Source of the DNA: Pelethousia sp002409725
GTDB lineage: Bacteria; Bacillota; Clostridia; Christensenellales; CAG-138
Assembly: GCA_937915455.1 (NCBI GenBank)
Contig: CALDNN010000225.1
Span: 1 to 64,000, forward strand
Direction of reading: 5' to 3'
Length of the DNA: 64,000 bases
The notes under the pieces are model-generated. The model worked only from the letters and a program-made list of their open reading frames with translations. It was not told the DNA's origin and did not search any database. Made by a program: the position numbers and the translations under genes. The stretch's first letter is position 1, and each line of letters begins with the position of its first letter. Positions 1 to 7,807 of the stretch are shown here, in pieces.

Positions 1-105
1 GTGGTCAGGTTAGATGTCAGGGGTTCGCGTGTGGTCGATTTAGATGCTTTTTGATTTTGCCGGGGTTGTGTGGTAAGGTTGAATATAAAGGTTGGTGATA
101 AGAAA

Positions 106-801
106 ATGAAGCAAGATAAAACGTTGATTGAGGGAATTCCTGCAATCATTTATGGTATAAAATCAGACAAGATCTATCTGTTTGTCCATGGGCAAGGCGG
201 CAATAAAGAAGAAGCTGAAAGCTTTGCTGAAATAGTGTCGGAAAAAGGTTGGCAGGTCTTGAGTATCGATTTACCTGAGCACGGTGAAAGAAAAAATGAG
301 ATTGACCATTTTTATCCTTGGATTGCAGTGCCCGAACTACAAAAAATATTGATTTACATGGAGTCTCGTTGGAAAAAGATTGCACTCAGAGCAACCAGCA
401 TCGGCGCATGGTATAGCATACTTGCTTTCCAAGATAAAAGCATTATAAGAAGCCTGTTTATATCTCCGATTCTTGACATGGAACATCTCATCGACAACAT
501 GATGCAATGGGCTGGAGTTACAAAAGAAGAATTGGAAGCTAAAAAGATAATTCCGACGGTCTTTGGGCAGACATTGTCATGGGAGTACTTACTTTACGTA
601 AAACAGCATCCGATTATGAAATGGGACAGCGAAACAAAAGTATTATATGGAAGTAAGGATAATCTTACTGAACGTTATGTAGTAGATAAATTCGTCAAAC
701 GCTTTCATTGCAGTTTGACTGTTATGGAAAACGGAGAGCATTGGTTTCACACAGATAATCAATTAATGGTTTTAAATAGATGGGAACAGCAGAATGGCTG
801 A
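106..801 (+). CDS. alpha/beta hydrolase family protein
   Basis: A soluble alpha/beta hydrolase of 231 residues, probably an esterase or thioesterase-like enzyme of unknown substrate. Seen: an N-terminal strand with FVHGQGGN (oxyanion-loop type HG), then the SIDLPEHGE segment, a nucleophile elbow region ATSIGA in which the usual G-x-S-x-G is relaxed but the central Ser is kept, an acid candidate in YGSKDN, and a C-terminal GEHWFH with the catalytic-type His. The ATG at 106 is preferred to an upstream in-frame GTG at 70 because AAAGG lies at 88-92. No signal peptide. It stands alone in the AT-rich left block and the next gene is 80 bases away. The fold is fairly certain, the substrate unknown. 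Confidence 0.75.
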   Translation: MKQDKTLIEGIPAIIYGIKSDKIYLFVHGQGGNKEEAESFAEIVSEKGWQVLSIDLPEHGERKNEIDHFYPWIAVPELQKILIYMESRWKKIALRATSIGAWYSILAFQDKSIIRSLFISPILDMEHLIDNMMQWAGVTKEELEAKKIIPTVFGQTLSWEYLLYVKQHPIMKWDSETKVLYGSKDNLTERYVVDKFVKRFHCSLTVMENGEHWFHTDNQLMVLNRWEQQNG

Positions 802-885
802 ATAGTTTTTTACCGATTACTTTTCTCCAGACTTTGTGTTATTATGGGAGACTAAGCTATAAATCTCTATATCAAGGTGATAAAA

Positions 886-1140
886 ATGATAGATAAAAAA
901 AGGAAAAACGTAAAATTAAGAGTTATGTTGAGCTCCCTTATATTTTCGATTGTTTTGATGCTATTTCCCGTAGCATCTGGTGCAATTGTAGTTATTAATG
1001 GTATAGATACCTTGAAAAGTTATTGGCTGCAAGGTGTTTTTATGATGTTATCCATAGTGGTACCTGCAATCTTTATGTGGATTACAAAGATTAAACCCTA
1101 CGCAGGTGGCATTGCACCAGCAGATATTTTGAACCTTTAA
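886..1140 (+). CDS. small two-helix membrane protein, unknown
   Basis: A protein of 84 residues that I do not recognise. It has a basic N-terminus (several Lys/Arg in the first dozen residues) followed by two hydrophobic segments, about residues 13-37 and 48-70, and a short polar tail. The ATG at 886 has AAGGTG at 874-879; an in-frame GTG at 877 lies inside that ribosome site and is less likely. It could be a stand-alone small membrane protein or a truncated piece of a larger permease; the sequence does not decide. Confidence 0.5.
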   Translation: MIDKKRKNVKLRVMLSSLIFSIVLMLFPVASGAIVVINGIDTLKSYWLQGVFMMLSIVVPAIFMWITKIKPYAGGIAPADILNL

Positions 1141-1261
1141 TAACATAGCAACAAGCAACATACGCGCTGAATACACATTTATATTATAGCTTCTATAGAT
1201 TCTAAATCCTTTCCACAAAGATACATCCTCCTATTTTACTTAATATAAAACAATTTCGAAC

Positions 1262-1795
1262 TTATAGCTTATTCGCGTTTTCGCAAATAGCCCTTTTATC
1301 AGTTTCCGATAACATCTTTTCAATGATAAAGGCGATAGCGGAAACCACAACTATATTCAGCCCGAACCGTATGAATGCAAACCGCCACCCAAAAGAGGAA
1401 ATCTCAAAGAGCAACAGGGGGATACGGATACTTGCGCTTGCACATAGGAAAAGCAGCACGTTTGAAATCCGGCTTCCCTTTTTGATTAGTATACCGGCAA
1501 CCGGCAATAAGGCATATAGTGGAACGGCAGTTACTACGCCCAACATCAAAGCGACAAGCATACCTTTGAAGCCGGCCTTTTCACCTATTATCCTTATCAT
1601 GGTATCGCGCTCAATCCATATATCTATAAGGCCGATACAAACGAAAATTGGTGTGAGCATGAACAGAAAAATGAGAAGGTTTTTTCCTGCAAAACGTAAA
1701 GTGTTTATTTCCATCTGCGGCTGAAAATTAAGCACCGCTAAATTGATGACGATAACCGCCGAAAGGAACCAATACTTTTTGAGTAGATTTTTCAT
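1262..1795 (-). CDS. split permease, second half (DUF318/ArsP-like)
   Basis: An integral membrane protein of 177 residues with about five hydrophobic segments. Its GLIDIWIER and VPLYALLPVAG segments resemble one repeat of the two-repeat DUF318 (YraQ/ArsP-like) permeases, in which each half carries a conserved Pro-containing helix. Its ATG overlaps the stop of the upstream permease half by four bases, so the two halves are translationally coupled and probably form one heteromeric transporter. Substrate unknown; related permeases have been linked to metal or organoarsenical export, which I treat only as a family hint. It is the last gene of a minus-strand trio that starts with an ECF-like membrane protein. 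Confidence 0.65.
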   Translation of the reverse strand: MKNLLKKYWFLSAVIVINLAVLNFQPQMEINTLRFAGKNLLIFLFMLTPIFVCIGLIDIWIERDTMIRIIGEKAGFKGMLVALMLGVVTAVPLYALLPVAGILIKKGSRISNVLLFLCASASIRIPLLLFEISSFGWRFAFIRFGLNIVVVSAIAFIIEKMLSETDKRAICENANKL

Positions 1796-2280
1796 ATCAA
1801 CACTGCTCCGATAATAAAGGCCGTGGCAAATGCGAACAGGTATGCAAGTATATTCCGAAGCACGGCCACCTTTTTTCCAAGATACTTTATCTCCATTGGC
1901 AAGGTAACAAATCCCACCATTGTAAGGGTCGAAATAAAAACCGCTATTTGGGTTATCCCCGCTCCGTTATTTAGTAGCTCGGCAGCGACGGGAAACGCGA
2001 TAAGTGCGGGAACCAAAGTGACCGCGCCAAGCAACGACGTTATAAGCATACCGAGAAGGCCGCTTTCCGCGCCTATGACACGCTGTATCATTTCTGGCGT
2101 GACTATCGCAAGCAAAAGCCCGATAAGCAGAAGAATAGCGATAAACTGCGGCAGCACGCCTATGAACATCTTCCAGGCCCTTATAAGCGATAAGATGGTT
2201 TTCTTCCTGTCTTTCGCAAAAGATACACCAAGCAGGATAGCCGCTACGCCATGCAGAGAATATGTAAAAACAGCGTCCAA
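1792..2280 (-). CDS. split permease, first half (DUF318/ArsP-like)
   Basis: A membrane protein of 162 residues with four or five hydrophobic helices. It contains VPALIAFPVAAELLNNGAG, the type of Pro-rich helix followed by a small-residue loop found in DUF318 permeases. It pairs with the overlapping downstream half (1262-1795). The preceding gene ends one base before this start, so all three genes form one tight operon. The operon is probably activated by the divergent Crp/Fnr regulator, because a palindrome is centred 41.5 bases upstream of the predicted start of transcription. Confidence 0.65.
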   Translation of the reverse strand: MDAVFTYSLHGVAAILLGVSFAKDRKKTILSLIRAWKMFIGVLPQFIAILLLIGLLLAIVTPEMIQRVIGAESGLLGMLITSLLGAVTLVPALIAFPVAAELLNNGAGITQIAVFISTLTMVGFVTLPMEIKYLGKKVAVLRNILAYLFAFATAFIIGAVLI

Positions 2281-2281
2281 G

Positions 2282-2833
2282 TTATTCCCGCCTTTCCCTG
2301 ATAACTATTTTTAGCCTTGGAAACAGGACGATTGCAAACGCACCGCCGATGAGAGCCGTAATAAACTGCGGAATAGAAAACATATTGGAAATGACTGCCG
2401 CCTGCTGCTGTGGCAAACCTAAAAGTATCGGTACGGCTATTTGCACGATTCCGATATACAGAACCAAAAACTTTATAACTGCCGCGCAGAGCAAGGCCGC
2501 GATATATGCGGTATACTTGCGCCTCATATTCCGATTGCCGATAAAATGCCACAGCAATACAAGCGCGGCATTCCCCGCCGCAATAAAAGGTATTAAACTC
2601 CAAAGTGGCCCGATACCCAAAGATTTTGCCACAACTGGGGAAATGGCCGCAACGCTCAGCCCCGAAGCAAGGCCACAGCTCATTACCGAAACGATAAGCA
2701 ATAAGTTGACAATAGTCCCGGTTACAATGATATTCCCCAAAGGCGCGGTTGCGGCTTGCAGCACAATTAGCAAGGCTATAAAAATTGCCGTGCGGGTAAT
2801 CCATAGAATGTTCCGCTTGTTATTCAAAATCAT
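2282..2833 (-). CDS. ECF-transporter S-component-like membrane protein
   Basis: A six-helix-type membrane protein of 183 residues resembling substrate-binding S components of energy-coupling-factor transporters. Features are an N-terminal TRTAIFIALLIVLQ helix, a central LIPFIAAGNAALVLLW helix and a basic C-terminal tail. The ATG at 2833 has AAGGA six bases upstream; the in-frame GTG one codon earlier is less favoured. No ECF ATPase or T component is in the window, so it would use a shared module or act with the adjacent split permease. It is the first gene of a minus-strand operon behind a TATAAT and a Crp/Fnr-type palindrome. The S-component assignment rests on general character, not on a diagnostic motif. 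Confidence 0.55.
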   Translation of the reverse strand: MILNNKRNILWITRTAIFIALLIVLQAATAPLGNIIVTGTIVNLLLIVSVMSCGLASGLSVAAISPVVAKSLGIGPLWSLIPFIAAGNAALVLLWHFIGNRNMRRKYTAYIAALLCAAVIKFLVLYIGIVQIAVPILLGLPQQQAAVISNMFSIPQFITALIGGAFAIVLFPRLKIVIRERRE

Positions 2834-2858
2834 CACCCATCCTTGTTTTTATGTGCCC

Positions 2859-2902
2859 ATTATATTATATTTTCCTTATAATTCTTGTTGCGTACGCAAC
2901 AA
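2859..2902 (-). promoter_or_regulatory. class II-type Crp/Fnr-activated promoter with operator
   Basis: A perfect 18-base palindrome, TTGTTGCGTACGCAACAA (2885-2902), lies between divergent genes. On the minus strand a TATAAT occupies 2859-2864, so transcription should start near 2852 and the palindrome centre sits 41.5 bases upstream, the classic position for activation by a Crp/Fnr protein. For the plus-strand regulator gene, a TATAAT at 2877-2882 places the same palindrome over the transcription start, a repressing position. The core GTTG-N6-CAAC recurs beside the second Crp/Fnr gene at 30572-30585. Confidence 0.7.
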
Positions 2903-2922
2903 AACGGGGACGGAGGCATGGT

Positions 2923-3597
2923 ATGTTTAATTACGAAGATTTGGCGCAAACAAAACTGTTTTCCGGCATTATACCAGAAGAGATAGCCGGACTACTCGAT
3001 TGTGTCCATGCAAGGTGTGCTCAATATGCCAAAGATGAAATGATCATAGAGGAAGGCAACCGGGTACATGAGTTTGGCGTTATGCTTTCGGGGCATGGCC
3101 GATCCATGAAGTGGGACACTTCGGATAGGCTGATAATTATTACTTTGCTTCAAAAGGGCAGCGAAATAGGAGTGCTATTGGCAGCAAGCCCGGAACATGA
3201 AAGCCCGGTATCGGTACAGGCGCAAGAGGACGTTTCCTTGCTTCTAATCTTGTATGACCGACTTCTTACCCGATGCGAAAGGGTTTGCCCCAAGCATGAA
3301 AGACTGTTGCGTAATTATATTGGCATTGTTGCTGAAAAAGGGCTTGTGCTGCATGAACGCATGAACTGCCTGCTAAAGCCCACTCTGCGAGACAAGATTT
3401 TGACATATCTATTGCGGGTATCCCGCGAACAGCAGAGCCGGACGGTTTCTCTTCCTATGAACAGAAACGCTATGGCCGAATATCTCAATATTGAGCGTAG
3501 CGCACTTTCACGCGAATTATCCTATATGAAGCGGGAGGGGCTAATCGATTACCACAAGAATAAATTTAATATACTCACTCCGGCTAACGGCAAGTAA
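2923..3597 (+). CDS. Crp/Fnr-family transcriptional regulator
   Basis: A dimeric transcription factor of 224 residues. Residues about 5-130 form the cyclic-nucleotide-binding-like sensor fold (LFSGIIPEEIAGLLDC, then the beta-roll segment beginning EGNRVHEFGVMLSG). The C-terminal third is a winged helix with NRNAMAEYLNIERSALSREL as the recognition region. There is no obvious four-Cys iron-sulfur arrangement as in Fnr, so the signal is unknown. The ATG at 2923 has GGAGG at 2912-2916; an upstream in-frame ATG at 2851 would translate through the promoter and is rejected. It is divergent from the ECF/permease operon, which it probably activates while repressing itself. Confidence 0.85.
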   Translation: MFNYEDLAQTKLFSGIIPEEIAGLLDCVHARCAQYAKDEMIIEEGNRVHEFGVMLSGHGRSMKWDTSDRLIIITLLQKGSEIGVLLAASPEHESPVSVQAQEDVSLLLILYDRLLTRCERVCPKHERLLRNYIGIVAEKGLVLHERMNCLLKPTLRDKILTYLLRVSREQQSRTVSLPMNRNAMAEYLNIERSALSRELSYMKREGLIDYHKNKFNILTPANGK

Positions 3598-3876
3598 GGT
3601 AGGTAGAAGTTCGCTTTGGACGGCTTGGCTTTAAATTCCGCAGGATAATGATTCCTCTTATTCATGCTTTCAGTATATCTTGTTTTTTTGGTTTTGTGTC
3701 TCACTCTATGGGAGCATCATATTGGTTTGTTTGACGCTTACGCTTAATCCGAATAATGGCCCGGACTGCCGTCGCTCCAACCTTGTGAAAACAGAATAAA
3801 TAATTATGAATATTTTAAAATTATATCCTGAATGGATCATTAGGCGATGCCCGTTTGGATAAATATTTAAATGTTC
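3598..3876. other. gene-free intergenic stretch
   Basis: No convincing coding frame, RNA or strong hairpin is visible between the Crp/Fnr gene and the padR promoter. The DNA is AT-rich and reads as spacer. Confidence 0.5.
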
Positions 3877-3905
3877 TTGACAACTTCCCAACTATTAAAT
3901 ATAAT
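3877..3905 (+). promoter_or_regulatory. consensus sigma-A promoter of the padR operon
   Basis: TTGACA at 3877-3882, a 17-base spacer, and TATAAT at 3900-3905: an exact match to the vegetative consensus. Predicted start of transcription is near 3912, inside the inverted repeat that follows. Confidence 0.9.
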
Positions 3906-3906
3906 C

Positions 3907-3934
3907 TAGTAGTAGACAAAAAACTCTACTACTA
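3907..3934 (+). promoter_or_regulatory. probable PadR operator
   Basis: Perfect inverted repeat with 10-base arms TAGTAGTAGA (3907-3916) and TCTACTACTA (3925-3934), separated by 8 bases. It covers the predicted transcription start, where binding would block RNA polymerase. The gene immediately downstream encodes a PadR protein, and PadR repressors commonly autoregulate through such palindromes, so autorepression is the likely logic. Confidence 0.7.
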
Positions 3935-3956
3935 TTTCGCGCAATGGAGGATCTAT

Positions 3957-4283
3957 GTGAACACACAATATAAGAAAGGCGTACTGGAGCTATGTGTGCT
4001 TGCGCTATTGGAAAAACGCGATTGCTACGGGTACGAAATTTCGGAATACCTGTCCAATCACATTGACATAGCAGATGGTACGGTTTACCCAATTCTAAGA
4101 AAACTGAAAAACGACGGGGTGGTATCCATCTATTTGCAGGAAGAAAGTGGAGGCCCGCCGCGAAAGTACTATTCGCTTACGAAGCTTGGCCGGGAAGCGT
4201 ACAAAAATGATCGGGCCGAATATCTAAATTTTGCCCGAGCGGTTAAAACTTTATTGGAGGATGACAACCATGACAAAGAATGA
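3957..4283 (+). CDS. PadR-family transcriptional repressor
   Basis: A small winged-helix repressor of 108 residues. It shows the family order: LELCVLALLEKRDCYGYEIS near the N-terminus, DGTVYPILRKLKNDGVV as recognition helix and turn, GGPPRKYYSLTKLG as the wing, and a short C-terminal dimerisation helix. The start is a GTG at 3957 with GGAGG at 3946-3950, spaced six bases. The gene overlaps the following DUF1700 gene by 14 bases. PadR plus DUF1700 is a recurrent pair in Firmicutes, usually linked to envelope or stress responses. The operator in front predicts autoregulation. Confidence 0.9.
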   Translation: MNTQYKKGVLELCVLALLEKRDCYGYEISEYLSNHIDIADGTVYPILRKLKNDGVVSIYLQEESGGPPRKYYSLTKLGREAYKNDRAEYLNFARAVKTLLEDDNHDKE

Positions 4284-5019
4284 TTATCTGGCGAAGCTCA
4301 TGAATGAGCTTAAAAAGAATGCCGTCGCAGATGCGTCTGATATTGTGAGTGAGTACGAGCAACACTTTGCATTTAAAATGGCGGATGGGTTCTCTGAGGA
4401 TGAAATCTCTGCAAAACTTGGCGATCCCATCGAGGTGGCTGCTCAATTTGAACGCCGTAACGACGCTGAACCTTTTAGCGGGAAAAAGGCCACGACCATC
4501 GTGGGTCTGGTTTTTGCGGACATCTTCGTGGGGATGTTTTTTATCCTGCTTTTTGTCTGGGAAGCAATCATGGCTGCCTTTTCATTGGTCAGTGCTACCA
4601 TTGCTGTTAGTCTGATTGGCGGTTTCAACATCTATGCGCTGATTCCCCCCATACCCTATGGGTGCGGAGTCATTTTTGCGCTGTCTCTCGCCGCACTGGC
4701 GGTGCTTGCGTCTACAGGCTGCATTTACTTTGCGGCATTTATCCGCCAGCTGATACGTTCTTATGGCCGGTTCCACCACAACGCCATAGCCTCTGCTTCC
4801 GGCAACGCGGTTCTTCCGTCCCTTGCGATTCACCCGCAGCTTCCCGCAAGAACCAACCGCCGCATTCGCACTGTTGCATTGTTTTCCCTTTCCATATTTG
4901 CGGCTTGCTTTGTCCTTGCAATGGTTGTATCCATGGTTTCTTCCGGTGTATTCGAGTTTTGGCATGCATGGGGCTGGTTTGGTTATGATGGGCCGTTATA
5001 TAAGGGAGGCGCACTATGA
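4270..5019 (+). CDS. DUF1700-family membrane protein
   Basis: A protein of 249 residues. The N-terminal soluble part (1-65) carries the DUF1700 signature: KNDYLAKLMNELKK, then a DIVSEYEQHF helix and a GFSEDEISAKLGDP turn. Three or four transmembrane segments follow (about 75-125 and 140-165) with a last hydrophobic helix near 205-228. The ATG at 4270 is nine bases after GGAGG (4256-4260). Function is unknown; the family always travels with PadR regulators. Its stop overlaps the next ATG by four bases, so it is coupled to the two dehydrogenases downstream. Confidence 0.8.
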   Translation: MTKNDYLAKLMNELKKNAVADASDIVSEYEQHFAFKMADGFSEDEISAKLGDPIEVAAQFERRNDAEPFSGKKATTIVGLVFADIFVGMFFILLFVWEAIMAAFSLVSATIAVSLIGGFNIYALIPPIPYGCGVIFALSLAALAVLASTGCIYFAAFIRQLIRSYGRFHHNAIASASGNAVLPSLAIHPQLPARTNRRIRTVALFSLSIFAACFVLAMVVSMVSSGVFEFWHAWGWFGYDGPLYKGGAL

Positions 5020-5876
5020 AAACAATTGTGATTACTGGCGCAACTTCCGGCATTGGTCTGGAAACTGCACGCATTTTAGCGCGGCAAGGTTGCTTCATTA
5101 TGGGAATAGGCCACAGCGTTGAAAACTGCAAACGAGCGGAAGAAAGCATATTATCCGATAATCCAAACGCGAAAATTGCTTATTTCACTGCCGATCTGAT
5201 GCAGCAGCGGGAAGTCCTACAAGCTGCGACAACAATCACGAAGTATTTAGATGAAAACTGTAACGGAGAGCTGTATGCGCTAATCAATAACGCCGGTTGC
5301 GTGCGCAGTTGGTATATGACAACCGAGGAAGGATACGAACAGCAATTCGCGCTCAACTACCTCGCTGGATTTCTCCTAACCTACGAGTTGCTGCCATCCC
5401 TGCTCAGGGCAAACGGACGGGTCATGATCACCGGCAGCGAATCCCACAAGGGTATTAAGGTGCATTGGGATGATGTGATGCTCCGGCGCGGATATAATCC
5501 GCTGACGGCTTATAAGCAATCCAAGCTGTGCAATATTCTGTTTGCAAAAGGGCTGAATGACCGTTACGCGCAATCCGGCGTCCATGCTTATGTCGTTGAT
5601 CCGGGCCTTGTAAACACTGATATCGGTAATAAGAAAACCGGCGGGCTTGTCAGCTGCGTTTGGGCGCTTCGCAAACGTTACGGCGTATCCCCGTCGGTAC
5701 CGGCAGAAACCTATGCGTTTTTGTGCGGGCAGGAAGGAGCGCCGAAAGGACTCTATTATTATCTTTGCAAAGAGAAGACTTATAGCAAACATGTCACAGG
5801 CGAAAATGCAGACCGGCTGTTTGCGCTCAGCGAACGCTTATGCGGAATTCATTATGACAAGGAGAACGTATCATGA
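5016..5876 (+). CDS. short-chain dehydrogenase/reductase (SDR)
   Basis: An NAD(P)-dependent oxidoreductase of 286 residues. The Rossmann glycine motif TGATSGIG is at residues 7-14, LINNAG follows near 90, and the active-site Tyr-x3-Lys is present as YKQSK near 168. It lacks a signal peptide. It is somewhat longer than a classical SDR and resembles the retinol-dehydrogenase-like subgroup. Its start and stop overlap both neighbours by four bases, so it is strictly co-translated with DUF1700 and a second SDR. The substrate cannot be read from sequence. Confidence 0.85.
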   Translation: MKTIVITGATSGIGLETARILARQGCFIMGIGHSVENCKRAEESILSDNPNAKIAYFTADLMQQREVLQAATTITKYLDENCNGELYALINNAGCVRSWYMTTEEGYEQQFALNYLAGFLLTYELLPSLLRANGRVMITGSESHKGIKVHWDDVMLRRGYNPLTAYKQSKLCNILFAKGLNDRYAQSGVHAYVVDPGLVNTDIGNKKTGGLVSCVWALRKRYGVSPSVPAETYAFLCGQEGAPKGLYYYLCKEKTYSKHVTGENADRLFALSERLCGIHYDKENVS

Positions 5877-6676
5877 ACGTGATGATTACCGGGGCCGCCG
5901 GAGGCCTGGGCCGTGCGCTTGCAATCGAGTGTGGCCGCCGCGGATTTAATCTTTTTCTAACAGACGTGAATGAGGCGGGATTACGTTGTCTCCAGTCCGG
6001 ATTGGAGCGGCAGTTTTCCGTTACGGTCACAACGAAAGCCTGTGACCTGACCAGCGCTGTAAGCGTTGACAAAATGCTGAAAGTGATCGACAATCACAAT
6101 ATTCGTTTTGATATGCTGCTTAATATTGCCGGACTGGACTTCGAGGGAGGCTTTATGGGGCGTGAGCGCGAGAAGATTGTAAAAATCGTATCGCTCAACG
6201 ATGCCGCAACGCTGCGGATTACACATGCAATCTTGGAACGCCGCAGAACCGGCAAGCATTTTACTATTGTTTTTGTCTCCAGCCTTGCCTCCATGTTTCC
6301 AATGCCGCTTAAAGCAACGTACGCCGCCTCCAAACGGTTTCTGCTGGATTTCGCCACATCCTTACGGCAGGAGCTAAAAAATCAGGACGCGGATGTACTG
6401 GTGCTTTGTCCTGGGGGGCTGGTCACAACAAAGGAAGCTATGGAAGGTATTGCCGTACAGGGTTTCTGGGGAGATGCGACCACAAATCGGCTGGAAGTTA
6501 TTGCCCGTAAAACTCTTGATCGTGCGTTGGCGGGTCAAGGGGTCTATGTACCGGGAAGCCTGAATCGGACGCTTGCTTTTTTGGGAAGGTTAATACCTCG
6601 ATCTTGGGTGGCAGCAGTGGTTTATTGGAGATGGAACCATGTCCACAGCAAGAGAATGAAACCATCAGTCGACTAA
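5873..6676 (+). CDS. short-chain dehydrogenase/reductase (SDR)
   Basis: A second SDR, 267 residues, last gene of the PadR operon. Seen: glycine motif TGAAGGLG near residue 6, LNIAG near 81, VSSLAS (catalytic Ser region) and YAASK (Tyr-x3-Lys) near 149. The C-terminal half ends in hydrophobic and basic stretches (RLIPRSWVAAVVYWRWNH) that could associate with membrane. A remnant on the opposite strand abuts its stop, so the accessory block probably ends here. Substrate unknown. Confidence 0.85.
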   Translation: MNVMITGAAGGLGRALAIECGRRGFNLFLTDVNEAGLRCLQSGLERQFSVTVTTKACDLTSAVSVDKMLKVIDNHNIRFDMLLNIAGLDFEGGFMGREREKIVKIVSLNDAATLRITHAILERRRTGKHFTIVFVSSLASMFPMPLKATYAASKRFLLDFATSLRQELKNQDADVLVLCPGGLVTTKEAMEGIAVQGFWGDATTNRLEVIARKTLDRALAGQGVYVPGSLNRTLAFLGRLIPRSWVAAVVYWRWNHVHSKRMKPSVD

Positions 6677-6785
6677 CCTTTACCCTGCTAATTCCATACT
6701 GCTGCAACAGCTCCCAAGCAGTACAATATTCATCACCCATTGGCTCTTTGCTTACACTTCTAATTAGCTGCTTAAGATGATCCAT
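6677..6785 (-). pseudogene. 5' fragment of an unidentified small gene
   Basis: A plausible translation start (ATG at 6785 with AGGTGA just upstream) opens a frame MDHLKQLIRSVSKEP... that reads naturally for about 40 residues, up to ISRVKVSRLM. It then runs into the antisense of the SDR gene. I interpret it as the N-terminus of a small DNA-binding-like or accessory protein cut by arrival of the left block. No family recognised. Confidence 0.35.
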
Positions 6786-6814
6786 AAGTCACCTACGCCT
6801 CATACAGGCCTGAA

Positions 6815-7015
6815 TCACGGCCTTGGTACTATGTCATCAGTACAATTGCTACATAGATCCGGCTTTGTGCTCCGCAAGGTGTCCAGAAGGTCAGCGGCAT
6901 CGCGCATCAATGCCGCCCTGCAATAAAAATAGGGATACTGGGGGTTTTTATTGTAATGACAGGTGATGCAATTATCATAGCCGCCCCCGCCCGGCCATGG
7001 GCGGCTATGAGATGT
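6815..7015 (-). pseudogene. Cys-rich gene remnant without start codon
   Basis: An open frame on the minus strand contains YDNCITCHYNKNPQYPYFYC and a later CSNC, ending at a TGA at 6815-6817. The paired cysteines look like a real zinc-binding domain rather than random translation. The frame is closed upstream at 7016 with no credible start before an internal ATG at 6907. It lies between the truncated deacetylase and the 6785 fragment, in the junction zone. Confidence 0.3.
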
Positions 7016-7095
7016 TTAACCTTTTCTTCGAAGCCCTCCGGGGAAGCCATAGGCGCTCGGATGAGCGTCTAAAGCCTTGTAGATGCTGGCAATTT

Positions 7096-7686
7096 TTATG
7101 CTTGGGATGTATCCAGATCCCACTGGATCACCTCGTAGCCCATCTCGCGCACGGTAAGGATAACCGTGTCGTTGTATTCACCATAGGGCGGGCGGAAGAG
7201 GGTGCATTTTTTGCCTGTAAGCTTTACCATCATATCCTCAAAATCATTGAGTTCTTTCTGGATCTGCTTTTTGCTCAGCTGGTTCATATGTGGATGGGTG
7301 GCCGTGTGGTTACCCAATTCGTGCCCGGCTGCGTTGATGGCCTTAACGTTATCCGGGTATTTTTCTGCCCAGAAGCCGCAGAGGAAAAACGTGGCCTTCA
7401 CGTTATAACGGGCCAGGGTATCCAGGATGAAGGGCGTTTTGTCATCCTCCCAGGCCGCGTCGATGGACAGGGCGATCTTGCGATCGGCCCTGTCCACGCT
7501 GTAGACCGGCACCTCCTTCTTGCGCCCGGCCAGAACTTCCCGTTCGTATTCCTCCACCACGGCGCTGCTGCTGGCCACGGCGGCATCCGGGGCGAAGCTG
7601 AGCAGCAGGATGATCCCTGTAATAAGGACGGCCAGCACGATGGCCGCAATGATGAGCGTGCGCTTGGTAATAACGAAGATGCGCAA
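7096..7686 (-). pseudogene. polysaccharide deacetylase (CE4), C-terminally truncated
   Basis: A membrane-anchored NodB/CE4-type deacetylase resembling the PdaB/PdaA spore and cell-wall enzymes. One transmembrane helix lies near residues 10-30. Motif 1 reads SIDAAWEDD, motif 2 is the metal-binding HTATHPHM, and motif 3 is RPPYGEYN. The frame stops just after QWDLDTS, where the family continues through motif 4 (Asp-x-x-Asp-Trp) and the motif 5 His, so the last 40-50 residues and essential groups are missing. A TTG at 7686 after GGGGGAGG is the likely start; an ATG at 7707 lies upstream of that site. The break coincides with the composition change to the left block. Confidence 0.6.
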
Positions 7687-7747
7687 AGCGGACGACCTCC
7701 CCCACATGTTGATTGATGTTTAGATATATGCGGACGGAGGGCGGACT

Positions 7748-7775
7748 TTGCAGAAAATATGCACTATGGTAAAAT
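7748..7775 (+). promoter_or_regulatory. promoter of recD2
   Basis: TTGCAG (7748-7753), 16-base spacer, TAAAAT (7770-7775), about 30 bases before the recD2 start codon. Confidence 0.6.
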
Positions 7776-7807
7776 AGAGCTATCATAAAGCGAGGAGAAG
7801 GCAAGAA

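Noticed and set aside
2244..2804. Second minus-strand frame across the ECF-like gene
   Set aside because: Alternative frame of the same DNA; the hydrophobic, helix-rich frame at 2282-2833 with the ribosome site is the real one.
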